Shown piece by piece: positions 29,795-36,617 of a DNA stretch of 36,617 nt. The notes under the pieces were generated by a model. That model worked only from the letters and a program-made list of their open reading frames with translations. It made no database searches and was not told where the DNA came from. The position numbers were made by a program, and so were the translations under genes. The stretch's first letter is position 1; every line of letters begins with the position of its first letter. Origin of the DNA: a virus; IMG/VR virus record IMGVR_UViG_3300009285_016357, positions 1-36,617 of that record. One strand, given 5' to 3'.

Positions 29795-30529
29795 ATAGCC
29801 ACGTTTACAGACCCGCTAGACTTCGTCAGCTTGTACGGGGTCGACGGCCTCGGCTGGATGGTCGGCATCCAAGATAGCACCACCGACCTGCCAGGCCGCA
29901 AGAACGCGGTCAACTGGGCCTACATCGACCTCGCGGGGATTAAGGGCTACTGGCGGCGGCGGTCCTCGGACTATACGTCGTCGTCCTCGCCCGCGCTCGT
30001 CGCCGGCACGGCGGCCTACAACGTGCCCTCTGACTACAACGATGCCTACCGCCTCTACTACCGCGAAGCGGGACAGATGGTGGATGTGCAGCTAATCGGC
30101 GACTCGGAATGGTTGGAGCGCTCCGCGACGCGCTCGACGGATGCCGGCGATCCCCGGTTTGCTCGGTTGGTGCATAACGGGACGAGTTATCGGTTTGAAC
30201 TGGATCGGCCCATCTCCGCCGCCTTCCTCACGCGCATCGGGACGTTGACCTTGGAGTATGGGATTCGCGTCGTCCAGCTCTCGGCGGACACCGACAAGCC
30301 GATCTTGCCGCCAAACTTGGCGTTGCACATCTTATCCCTTGCGGCCTATCGCTATCTGTTGACGCAAGGCGATCTGGCCATGGCCGACCGCTTCAAACCC
30401 GACGTGGCGCTCGCGAGGGCCGAGGTGTTGCGCTACGACCTCACCCGGACCGGCCGACCACGACAACTTCGTCCCAGGACGAGTTACGCGCCGGCTCGGG
30501 CCGGCTGGAGTGATTACGGACAGGTGTAA
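29795..30529 (+). CDS. Head-tail adaptor, 244 aa, apparent AUA start
   Basis: Connector-type protein placed after portal and capsid: NVPSDYNDAYRLYYREAGQM, DAGDPRFARL, FELDRPISAAFLTRIGTLTL, DKPILPPNLALHILSLAAYR and a helical end follow the order of phage adaptor/neck proteins. The natural N-terminus would be ATFTDPLDFVSLYG after Met, but the codon there is ATA (29795-29797), correctly spaced from AGGAGT (29783-29788). The first standard start in frame is TTG at 29831 with no ribosome site. Confidence 0.75.
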   Translation: MATFTDPLDFVSLYGVDGLGWMVGIQDSTTDLPGRKNAVNWAYIDLAGIKGYWRRRSSDYTSSSSPALVAGTAAYNVPSDYNDAYRLYYREAGQMVDVQLIGDSEWLERSATRSTDAGDPRFARLVHNGTSYRFELDRPISAAFLTRIGTLTLEYGIRVVQLSADTDKPILPPNLALHILSLAAYRYLLTQGDLAMADRFKPDVALARAEVLRYDLTRTGRPRQLRPRTSYAPARAGWSDYGQV

Positions 30530-30541
30530 CCAGGAGGGGTC

Positions 30542-31024
30542 ATGGCACCGACGGGCATGGACGTGAAGACCTTTGCGGGCTTGGATGAAACCGCGGCGTT
30601 GTTTCAGGAGAAGTTGGATCGGATTCGAGGAGACATCGGGCAGGCCGAACGGGCGCTCGGCGCGATGCAGTCCCAGGTGGATGTGCGACGGGAGGAAATC
30701 GCCACCTTGGACAAGGCGATGGAATCCAAGCACCGCGCGCTAGAGCAGTTGACCGATAAGGTGGTCAACGGGCAGGCGGCGCTCGAGGAGAGCAAGGCGA
30801 ACATCATCCGGTCGATGGAACACGCCGAAGCGAACGCGAACGCGCGACTCGACGCGGCGGATCGTGCCGAGATCAAAGCGCATCAGGCCACGCAGGCCGC
30901 GGTCAACCAATACGCCAAGGTCAAAGCCGCCAAAGCGGATGTCCTCGCGGAGCTGGAGACCATCGCGAAGCAGGTGCAGGGGATGGTGGGGGCGGTGTCC
31001 ACACAGCTCGACAGCATCACCTAA
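30542..31024 (+). CDS. Long coiled-coil protein, 160 aa
   Basis: Almost entirely one helix with heptads (EKLDRIRGDIGQAERALGAM, HRALEQLTDKVVNGQAALEE, ADVLAELETIAKQVQGMVGA). AGGAGG precedes ATG. Between adaptor and fibre genes such proteins may be tail or fibre-linker components; no family is recognised. Confidence 0.7.
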   Translation: MAPTGMDVKTFAGLDETAALFQEKLDRIRGDIGQAERALGAMQSQVDVRREEIATLDKAMESKHRALEQLTDKVVNGQAALEESKANIIRSMEHAEANANARLDAADRAEIKAHQATQAAVNQYAKVKAAKADVLAELETIAKQVQGMVGAVSTQLDSIT

Positions 31025-31027
31025 GCC

Positions 31028-31333
31028 ATGCCGCAGGCCTCGATCCTGCAAAGTTTTACGACCGAGCGGATCACGGTCGATGACACCGTCGGCGGGGTGC
31101 GCCTGACGATTGCCAACGTCGTCTCCACCCCCCCGGCCCAAGCCGCGACGCTGACGGTTGAAAGTGCCCAGATCCGCTGGACGAAAGACGGCACCGCCCC
31201 CACCTCGACCACCGGCCATGTGGCGAATGTCGGATCGGTCATCTTCCTGGATAACGCGGGGGATCTCTGGAACTTTCGCGCCATCAGAACAGGAGCGACC
31301 AGTGGGACGCTACAAGCGACTTATCATCGGTAG
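31028..31333 (+). CDS. Small beta protein, decoration or fibre-base type, 101 aa
   Basis: MPQASILQSFTTERITVDDT, LTVESAQIRWTKDGTAPT and TGHVANVGSVIFLDNAGDLW form the usual pattern of small phage beta proteins (...A.I..dG.aPT...G...) found near heads or fibres. The C-terminal RTGATSGTLQATYHR overlaps the fibre start by 32 bases. Confidence 0.65.
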   Translation: MPQASILQSFTTERITVDDTVGGVRLTIANVVSTPPAQAATLTVESAQIRWTKDGTAPTSTTGHVANVGSVIFLDNAGDLWNFRAIRTGATSGTLQATYHR

Positions 31334-33671
31334 CCTCCTCCTGACCAGCCCGGCAGGGTGGGCCGACGAGGCGGGGATTACGCCGTCGGCGTTCCAATTG
31401 GCCGAGGAGGAAGATGGCGCCCCGTCCTGTGCTGGCACCATTCTGAAGGTCAGCAACACCTCGCTGACGGATAACGCGGATGGGTCGTGTTCCGTCTCGA
31501 CCAGTGGCGGCTCCGGCGATGTCACCGCGGTCGGCGATGTGACCTCCGGCGCCGCCTTCGACGGGACGCAGGGGACGACGCTCACCTTCAACGACGCCGC
31601 GGGCGACCAAACGCTCCTGTACAATTCCGGCGGCGACCTCGACTTCAACTTCTCCGACGACCTCACCCTCCGGGACGCCACCCCTCACCTGCAATGGCTC
31701 GATACCACCGCTTCGCACGACGACTTCGAGGCCTACGCCGATGCGAGCCAGTGGTATCTCACGAACGTGACAGACGCGATTGAACTCCTTCGATACGATG
31801 CGTCCTATAACCTGCACTTCCGCGGCGGGGCAGTGGCCTACGACTGGCCGACGGCAGATGGGAGCAACGGGCAGTTTCTTCGCACCAATGCGAGCGGCGG
31901 ACTCTCCTGGGCCACCGGCTCCGGCGGCAACTCGTTCGAAACGATGGCCGTGCCCGCCGGAGCCTCCGTGGTGGCCGACACCGCCACCGACACCCTCACC
32001 CTCACCGAGGACACCTTCCTCACCCTCACCGGCACGGCGGCGACCGACACCATCGCCATCACCCAAGTGACGACCGACCTGGGCACGGACGGGCTGATTG
32101 CCGCCAATGCCGTCGCGCTCACCACGGATACGACCGGCAACTATGCCGCCGGCGATGCGGAGGCGGGAGCGGCCCTCACTGGTGATACGGCTACCGCGTT
32201 CTTCTCGCTCGGCACGTTGGAGCATGAGCGTGGCGGCCTCGAAGCGGACGTGAGCGCCTACGATGGCCTGGTTGGGGTGACGGGCGGGGCGACCTACAAC
32301 CAGACCGGCACGACCACCCAGATCATCATCTTCGACGGGGCGGGGGCCCCGACCTCTGCGGCGCTCTCTGGTGACGTGACCATGACGAATGGCGGGGTGG
32401 TGAGCATTGCCGCCGATTCGGTGGCGCTGACGACGGACACCACTGGTAACTATGTCGCAGCCGTCACCACCAGCGTCTTGACGGGACTCACCGGCGGGAA
32501 TGTTGCCGCCGAAGGGACAACCTCTGCCCTTGCCTTTGATTACTCCCAAGCCTTGAGCGGTGATGTGGGCCTAGGGGCGAACGCCACAGTGTTCGGGGTG
32601 ACGGGATTGGTGGCGGAAGGCGCGACGGCCGATACGATTGAACTCTTCCTCGCCATTCCCGACCCGGTCACGACGGACAAAACCATTACGCTGTTCAACG
32701 CCACCGATACGGTGGTGGGGAAGGCGACGACGGATATCTTGACCAACAAGACGATTGCGGCAGCCGACAACGTGGTGACCGCCGATGACACGATCTGCAC
32801 CGACTGCCTCAATGCCACGGAGATTGAAGACCTCTACACCCTGAACACGGGCGACACCATCACCGGAGCCGTCACCATCAATGACAATGATGCGGCAGGG
32901 AGTACCCTCCTGACCATCGGGGACGCGACCGACGCCGATTCCGCGGCGATCTTCGGTGATCTGACCATCACCGGCGGCGATCTGACCCTCGGCACCACCT
33001 CCATCTTCAGCGGGGGCGATACGGCGAGCCTGAACAACGTGGATGCGGTGGATGCGACGACGGAGGCGACCATCGAGGCGGCGATTGATACGCTCGCCAA
33101 CCTCGCGTCTGGCGGGTTAGCGGATAATACCGTTGTGGATGCTGATCTCGCCATAACGGAATCGATGAATCTGTTTGCGAATCGTCCGAAAATCACTGGA
33201 GCCTTTGTCGTTCGCACCCCGACGAGCGGCGATGCCTCCACGCAAGGAGCTGCGATTGATGCAGGGGACGGGAACTGGCGGCTTCTGTTTGATCCGACGA
33301 CGGATGAGGCCGTGGTTTGGGAGTTCCGCTTGCCGGATTATTGGGGGGCGCATGGCGAGGTGAATATCCAGTACAGTATGACCTCCGCGACGGCCAATGA
33401 GGTGGACTTTGAGGTGGACGTGATGTGTGTTACGCCGGGGGATGCCGCCGACATTGGAATCGCCTCCTTTGCGGGAGTGGCGACGGCCTCCGATACAGTA
33501 CCGGGCACGGCGGGGTACTTGGATGAGGTGTCGGTGACGGTTACGGATGATGCGTGCGCGCCAGGGGACCTCATGTGGCTCTATCTCTCAAAGGATGCCA
33601 ACGATGCGACCCTGGACGATGCGACGGGAGATACCGAGGTTGTCGGAGTGGAATATGAGTTTACGCGCTAA
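31302..33671 (+). CDS. Tail-fibre-like repeat protein with Sec signal, 789 aa
   Basis: GTG start with AGGAG six bases upstream gives MGRYKRLIIGSLLLTSPAGW, a good signal peptide cut before DEAG. The remainder is Thr/Asp/Gly-rich with repeated motifs (LTTDTTGNYAAG and LTTDTTGNYVAA; GDVTAVGDVTSG; ATDTLTLTEDTF), like fibre or adhesin shafts, and ends in a globular part (DEAVVWEFRLPDYWGAHGEV..., VTVTDDACAPGDLMWLYLSK) likely to be the tip. A Sec signal on a phage fibre is unusual. Confidence 0.75.
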   Translation: MGRYKRLIIGSLLLTSPAGWADEAGITPSAFQLAEEEDGAPSCAGTILKVSNTSLTDNADGSCSVSTSGGSGDVTAVGDVTSGAAFDGTQGTTLTFNDAAGDQTLLYNSGGDLDFNFSDDLTLRDATPHLQWLDTTASHDDFEAYADASQWYLTNVTDAIELLRYDASYNLHFRGGAVAYDWPTADGSNGQFLRTNASGGLSWATGSGGNSFETMAVPAGASVVADTATDTLTLTEDTFLTLTGTAATDTIAITQVTTDLGTDGLIAANAVALTTDTTGNYAAGDAEAGAALTGDTATAFFSLGTLEHERGGLEADVSAYDGLVGVTGGATYNQTGTTTQIIIFDGAGAPTSAALSGDVTMTNGGVVSIAADSVALTTDTTGNYVAAVTTSVLTGLTGGNVAAEGTTSALAFDYSQALSGDVGLGANATVFGVTGLVAEGATADTIELFLAIPDPVTTDKTITLFNATDTVVGKATTDILTNKTIAAADNVVTADDTICTDCLNATEIEDLYTLNTGDTITGAVTINDNDAAGSTLLTIGDATDADSAAIFGDLTITGGDLTLGTTSIFSGGDTASLNNVDAVDATTEATIEAAIDTLANLASGGLADNTVVDADLAITESMNLFANRPKITGAFVVRTPTSGDASTQGAAIDAGDGNWRLLFDPTTDEAVVWEFRLPDYWGAHGEVNIQYSMTSATANEVDFEVDVMCVTPGDAADIGIASFAGVATASDTVPGTAGYLDEVSVTVTDDACAPGDLMWLYLSKDANDATLDDATGDTEVVGVEYEFTR

Positions 33672-34440
33672 CCTCCTCCTCAGCCTCTGGCTCTGCGCGA
33701 CCCCGGCGTGGGCGGCGGTGGATTTCGATGGGGCCGATGACAGCATTGACTTCGGGTCGGCGGCCTCGCTCGACAACGCCTTCTACTCCGTCTATGCCGA
33801 TTTTGAGGTCCAAGGGACCGGCGATACGACCGCCCAGCGGATTTTCTCGAAAGGGTTATGGCACATCATCTATTCCGATGCCGACGCGGACGGGTCGCAT
33901 GATCTCTTCTTGGACCATGACTGTGTGACGACGCAATTCCAGCGACGAGGCGGAGCCCAGAGCATCAATACGCGCTATCGCTTGGTGGTGAAGTGGGACC
34001 GCTCCGGGACCGCCGCCAATGCGGAAATCTACATTAATGGGGCGCAGGTGTCCTACGCCACGACCCAGAACTGCGTCGGGGGCCTCATAAGCGATGCCCC
34101 GGAGGACCTCTGTCTGGGGAATGATTCCGCCATCCCGTGCGCGGAAACGCGGTCCTTCGACGGCCTCATCTACGAGGTGGCGTTCTGGAGCATCGAGTTG
34201 ACCGACGCGGAAGCCGTCGCCCTCACACAACCCAACCGTCGGATTCGACTCGGTCCCACCCAGGTCCAACCAGCCAATCTCATTCTCTACTCGACGCTGG
34301 ATGATGAGGAGGGGGGCAGTTCTGCGGATGCGGACACCTTCTTCGACCGCTCCGGGAATGGGAACAACGGGACGGGGGCGGATGGGGCTGGCAATGCAGG
34401 ACTCACCGCCGTGAGTGAACCCCAACTGAGCTACCCATGA
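33655..34440 (+). CDS. Secreted LamG/concanavalin-like protein, 261 aa
   Basis: Signal peptide MSLRANLLLSLWLCATPAWA, then AVDFDGADDSIDFGSAASLD, the standard opening of LamG or concanavalin-A-like carbohydrate-binding domains, with YRLVVKWDRSGTAANAEIYI, FDGLIYEVAFWSIELTDAEA and a closing ILYSTLDDEEGGSSADADTF. Expected to bind glycans outside the cell. GGAG seven bases from ATG 33655 sets the start; it overlaps the fibre gene by 17 bases. Confidence 0.8.
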   Translation: MSLRANLLLSLWLCATPAWAAVDFDGADDSIDFGSAASLDNAFYSVYADFEVQGTGDTTAQRIFSKGLWHIIYSDADADGSHDLFLDHDCVTTQFQRRGGAQSINTRYRLVVKWDRSGTAANAEIYINGAQVSYATTQNCVGGLISDAPEDLCLGNDSAIPCAETRSFDGLIYEVAFWSIELTDAEAVALTQPNRRIRLGPTQVQPANLILYSTLDDEEGGSSADADTFFDRSGNGNNGTGADGAGNAGLTAVSEPQLSYP

Positions 34441-34886
34441 GAACCGTCTGTGTGTGGTTGCTAATGACTGGCCTTGCCTTCGCCGAAGACGTGGTGCGCT
34501 TCGATCCCGCGACGGGTGCCTACCAGGGCTGCCTAAGCATTGGCGATACTACTGTCTTTCTCACTGACCCCAACGACCTCAAAACAGCGAAACCCAGCTA
34601 CCTGGTTGTCGACCCGCTGACCTGCCTCACGGCGAGCTTTGCGGGCATTCCAGAGCGGTATCGGAAGGTAGCGAACGGGCAGGTGGTCGAGATGACCCAG
34701 GCCGAGCAAGATGCGGTCGATGCCCCGCCTCCGTTGACGCCGGATGAACAAGCCCTCGCCACCCTCAACGCCCAGCTCGATGCGGATGACGTGGCCTGGA
34801 CGAGCCTCACCACCGCCCAGAAGTTCGCGGTGGTGAAGACGCTCCTGCGGCGGGCCGTCTTGCAGCGACGGCTGGGACGCGAATGA
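34437..34886 (+). CDS. Secreted small protein with fibre-chaperone-like tail, 149 aa
   Basis: Signal peptide MRTVCVWLLMTGLAFA, cut before EDVVRFD. The body includes RYRKVANGQVVEMTQAEQDA, a stretch common at the C-terminal part of phage fibre-associated proteins, and a helical C-terminus (TSLTTAQKFAVVKTLLRRAV). ATGA overlaps on both sides couple it with the LamG-like gene and the next. Confidence 0.7.
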   Translation: MRTVCVWLLMTGLAFAEDVVRFDPATGAYQGCLSIGDTTVFLTDPNDLKTAKPSYLVVDPLTCLTASFAGIPERYRKVANGQVVEMTQAEQDAVDAPPPLTPDEQALATLNAQLDADDVAWTSLTTAQKFAVVKTLLRRAVLQRRLGRE

Positions 34887-35149
34887 TCCGCCTCGCCCTC
34901 CTCGCGCTGGACGTGTCCGGGTGTCTCGTGCTCTGGCTCCTCTGTTGCGGCCACACCAACCCCATCGCTGTGCATATCATTACGCCGGTCCGGACGGCGC
35001 AGTCGTGTACCCCGATGCCGCAACCGCCGGTCGAGGGCATGGCGCTGTGGCATCTGACCGCTGTCGACGGCACGACGGACTACCAGCGGATTCCCGTGGA
35101 CTGTCCAGAAACCTCGGAGTGCGTGTGGACCTGTCCCATCACGCCGTAA
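34883..35149 (+). CDS. Membrane-anchored small protein, 88 aa
   Basis: N-terminal hydrophobic stretch MIRLALLALDVSGCLVLWLL, then CCGHTNP and an extracytoplasmic-looking part with Cys and Pro (SCTPMPQPPVEGMALWHLTA, CPETSECVWTCP). VLWLLC could also act as a lipobox-like site, weakly. Start fixed by ATGA overlap. Function unknown. Confidence 0.6.
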   Translation: MIRLALLALDVSGCLVLWLLCCGHTNPIAVHIITPVRTAQSCTPMPQPPVEGMALWHLTAVDGTTDYQRIPVDCPETSECVWTCPITP

Positions 35150-35238
35150 GCGTGGAGCACCGGGTCTGCGTGGACTGCGGCCTGGTCGACGAGCCTCCGG
35201 GCTGTCGCTGGCAGTGGCGATGTCCGACCGTGGAGTAG
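35125..35238 (+). CDS. Zinc-ribbon mini protein, about 37 aa
   Basis: A short GTG-started frame overlapping the previous gene: VEHRVCVDCGLVDEPPGCRW and QWRCPTVE, with C-x2-C and two more Cys. A GTG at 35152 would give 28 residues. The frame fills the gap before the next gene. Low certainty on the start. Confidence 0.4.
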   Translation: MDLSHHAVSVEHRVCVDCGLVDEPPGCRWQWRCPTVE

Positions 35239-35248
35239 CGGACTGCTC

Positions 35249-35485
35249 ATGGGGTCTCGAACGCTCCGCGCAACGGTACTGGCGGTCTGGTGCGATGACT
35301 GCGGCTGGCAACCCCCTGGCACCCCGTGCCGCTACCGTCCGGCAACGAGTCTGGTGGCGCAATATCTGGCGAGCCACGACCTTCATGCCCCGCGAGGTCG
35401 GGGCGTGGGGCCTCTCGGCCACCCGGCGCGTGTGGGAATGGCACCATTGGTTCCAGCAACAGATTGTCAGCAAGGTCTAGGATGA
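35249..35485 (+). CDS. Possible small Cys protein, 78 aa, overlapping 35295-35480
   Basis: MGSRTLRATVLAVWCDDCGW and CRYRPATSLVAQYL read as a small zinc protein and have mostly G/C in third positions in the first half; the second half does not look coding in this frame. Its stop forms ATGA with a 25-codon frame at 35482. It may be a shorter gene or an alternative to the overlapping frame. Confidence 0.35.
   Translation: MGSRTLRATVLAVWCDDCGWQPPGTPCRYRPATSLVAQYLASHDLHAPRGRGVGPLGHPARVGMAPLVPATDCQQGLG
35295..35480 (+). CDS. Small basic protein, 61 aa
   Basis: MTAAGNPLAPRAATVRQRVW then RNIWRATTFMPREVGAWGLS and a Trp/His-rich end (RRVWEWHHWFQQQIVSKV). Third positions are strongly G/C over the whole length, favouring this frame over the overlapping one after about 35370. 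Start uncertain (no clear ribosome site). Function unknown. Confidence 0.45.
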   Translation: MTAAGNPLAPRAATVRQRVWWRNIWRATTFMPREVGAWGLSATRRVWEWHHWFQQQIVSKV

Positions 35486-35516
35486 GCGGCGGGCGGGTCG
35501 CCACAACTGAGAAGAC

Positions 35517-35969
35517 ATGGAGGAATCGCACGCGACCCCCCGCCTCCTTCTGCCCATGAAGACTGAGTGGACGCGGAAGAATCTGACGATTGCTGGTAGT
35601 GGCGTGGTCGCCGCCCTCCTAGTGCTGCCGAATCTCGGCAAGGGGATTGATGCGGTGGTGTACCTTGCCCAGACGCCAGCCGTGGCCTACGCCGCGAAGC
35701 AGACCGCCGAGCAGGTCGATGACTATTTCCAGCGCTACCTGGAGAAGCAGGAGGCGGTAGCGAACGCCCTGAATGCGTATGTGGCGCAACAGCAACAACA
35801 GCAACAACGGCGCCCGCCAGTCCCCGATACGGACGAGCCGACCATCCCGCCACTGATCTGGATTGAGCCGGACATGGTGGAGGGGAAACAGGTGTGTTCA
35901 GATGGTGAACAGCGGTGGTGGTGGCAGCCAGGCGAATGGAACTGGAGCGATCTGCGGGGCTGTGAGTAA
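35517..35969 (+). CDS. Single-pass membrane protein with coiled coil, 150 aa
   Basis: One membrane helix (LTIAGSGVVAALLVLPNL, about residues 23-40), then a long helix (AKQTAEQVDDYFQRYLEKQE) ending in a Gln run (AQQQQQQQRRPP), a Pro linker and a Trp-rich end (GEQRWWWQPGEWNWSD). Inner-membrane spanin-like layout is possible. An alternative start is MKTEW at 35556. Ribosome site weak (GAGAAG). Confidence 0.55.
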   Translation: MEESHATPRLLLPMKTEWTRKNLTIAGSGVVAALLVLPNLGKGIDAVVYLAQTPAVAYAAKQTAEQVDDYFQRYLEKQEAVANALNAYVAQQQQQQQRRPPVPDTDEPTIPPLIWIEPDMVEGKQVCSDGEQRWWWQPGEWNWSDLRGCE

Positions 35970-36214
35970 TGGAACCCCCCCTGCTTGCGTCGCTCGTCAA
36001 CGGCCTGCTCTCCTTGCTGGTCGGCATGGTGCTCTGGGGGGTGCGGGCGATCAACGCCAACCTGACGACCATGAACGGGCGGCTCGGCAGCCATGTGGAG
36101 AATAAAGACCTGCACTACGCCGCGCAAGCCCGGACGGATGAGCAAATCAAGTCCCTGACGCAGATGGTCGCGGTCGCGCACACCCGCATCGACCGCCTCA
36201 AGGAGGAGGCGTGA
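35969..36214 (+). CDS. Holin/XhlA-like small membrane protein, 81 aa
   Basis: MEPPLLASLVNGLLSLLVGM and VLWGVRAINANL form one membrane helix; the rest is a coiled coil (HYAAQARTDEQIKSLTQMVA, HTRIDRLKEEA). This membrane-plus-coil layout is shared by several small phage lysis or structural proteins. It overlaps the previous gene by one base (TAATG) and the next likewise. Confidence 0.6.
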   Translation: MEPPLLASLVNGLLSLLVGMVLWGVRAINANLTTMNGRLGSHVENKDLHYAAQARTDEQIKSLTQMVAVAHTRIDRLKEEA

Positions 36215-36390
36215 TGGCATTGACGTTGAGGCAAGCGCAAGGGGGCAGGAAGAAGCAGGTGTCGTTGCAACACTTCCTGACGGAGTTTGCCGTGAGCATC
36301 GGCACCACGGCGGACAAGGCCCAATACAACAAAGCGTGGCACACGCTCTGGTGTCGCATTCACCGACTTGGCTTGTTCAAGCAGGCGTGA
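36214..36390 (+). CDS. Small basic protein, 58 aa
   Basis: MALTLRQAQGGRKKQVSLQH, FLTEFAVSIGTTADKAQYNK and AWHTLWCRIHRLGLF: helical and basic, no family recognised. It is joined by one-base overlaps (TGATG) to both neighbours and follows AGGAGG, so the short frame is credible. Confidence 0.6.
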   Translation: MALTLRQAQGGRKKQVSLQHFLTEFAVSIGTTADKAQYNKAWHTLWCRIHRLGLFKQA

Positions 36391-36617
36391 TGGACGCCGT
36401 GATCGTCCTCGTCGTCTTCGCCGCCCTGGTCGGGGCCATCTGGTGGCTGGGCGCGCATGGCCTGGCCATCCTCCTCGGAGGGTGTGCGGTCGTCACGGCG
36501 TTCGTGGAAGGCATCTGGGTGTGGCGGTTCGGCTTGTCGGTCTCCCAGGAGACTGGACGATTGAAGCGGTGGCAACTCCTGACCATCATCCTGCTGGTGG
36601 AGGCGGGGGCGGTGGGG
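36390..36617 (+). CDS. Multi-pass membrane protein, partial (76 codons to window edge)
   Basis: MDAVIVLVVFAALVGAIWWL, LAILLGGCAVVTAFVEG and WQLLTIILLVEAGAVG give about three membrane passes before the frame runs off the window. The start overlaps the previous stop (TGATG). Could be a holin or other envelope protein; incomplete. Confidence 0.55.
   Translation, partial: MDAVIVLVVFAALVGAIWWLGAHGLAILLGGCAVVTAFVEGIWVWRFGLSVSQETGRLKRWQLLTIILLVEAGAVG

Noticed and set aside
31284-32549. Long minus-strand frame (421 codons) antisense to the fibre gene
   Set aside because: Caused by GC-rich third positions; repetitive Gly/Arg composition without domain signs.
1-36617. tRNA genes, CRISPR arrays, integrase or attachment sites
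   Set aside because: No cloverleaf, regularly spaced repeat or recombinase sequence was seen by eye; a dedicated search was not possible.

Overview
The window is part of a tailed bacteriophage genome. It is GC-rich (well over 60% in most lines I counted) and almost every base is coding. The diagnostic genes are a terminase with RNase H-type nuclease motifs, a portal, a scaffold candidate, an N4-gp56-type major capsid protein, an adaptor, and large ejection or tape-like proteins. The order (terminase, portal, scaffold, capsid, adaptor; separately a block of internal-virion-like proteins) suggests a podovirus-like phage. The host is unknown. A lipobox protein, several Sec signal peptides, AGGAGG ribosome sites and TTGACA/TATAAT-type promoters suggest a diderm bacterium with ordinary sigma-70. 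I see no integrase, RNA polymerase, DNA polymerase, tRNA or CRISPR array. No endolysin or tail nozzle gene is recognisable, so sequence is probably missing between the right and left edges.

Layout. (1) 1-7306, rightward: a 714-aa glycine-zipper protein, two small proteins and a 1369-aa polyvalent protein carrying an ADP-ribosyltransferase-like insert. (2) 19182 down to 7295, leftward: about 39 small genes, most joined by 4-base ATGA overlaps. In order of transcription they are zinc proteins, a single-strand-annealing-like protein with a PD-(D/E)XK nuclease, a replication initiator with an origin-like repeat, an HTH regulator with its own operator, HNH and VRR-NUC nucleases, a lipoprotein, YopX, and a tail of tiny unknown, zinc and membrane proteins. 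(3) 19465-36617, rightward: terminase, portal, scaffold, capsid, then secreted or membrane proteins mixed with adaptor, coiled-coil, fibre and LamG-like proteins, and finally small membrane proteins. A lower-GC HNH endonuclease is inserted against the reading direction at 29004-29756.

Regulation. Near-consensus promoters can be read on the minus strand at 19375-19403 (with a terminator in the leader), 15005-15034 (ahead of a structured leader and the replication initiator), 13324-13352 (overlapping a perfect palindrome, for the HTH gene) and 29763-29791 (HNH gene), and a weaker one on the plus strand at 19430-19458 (terminase). Three of these place the predicted +1 exactly on the A of a start codon, so leaderless messages are likely.

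The most unusual signals are: an N-terminal peptide shared by three virion proteins; five Sec signal peptides plus a polytopic membrane protein inside the structural block; a beta-domain inserted in the capsid protein; an adaptor gene whose best start is AUA next to the HNH insertion; loss of the key lysine in both the terminase P-loop and the recombination nuclease; a switchable leader RNA before the initiator gene; and a tryptophan-rich 24-residue peptide in the small-gene operon.
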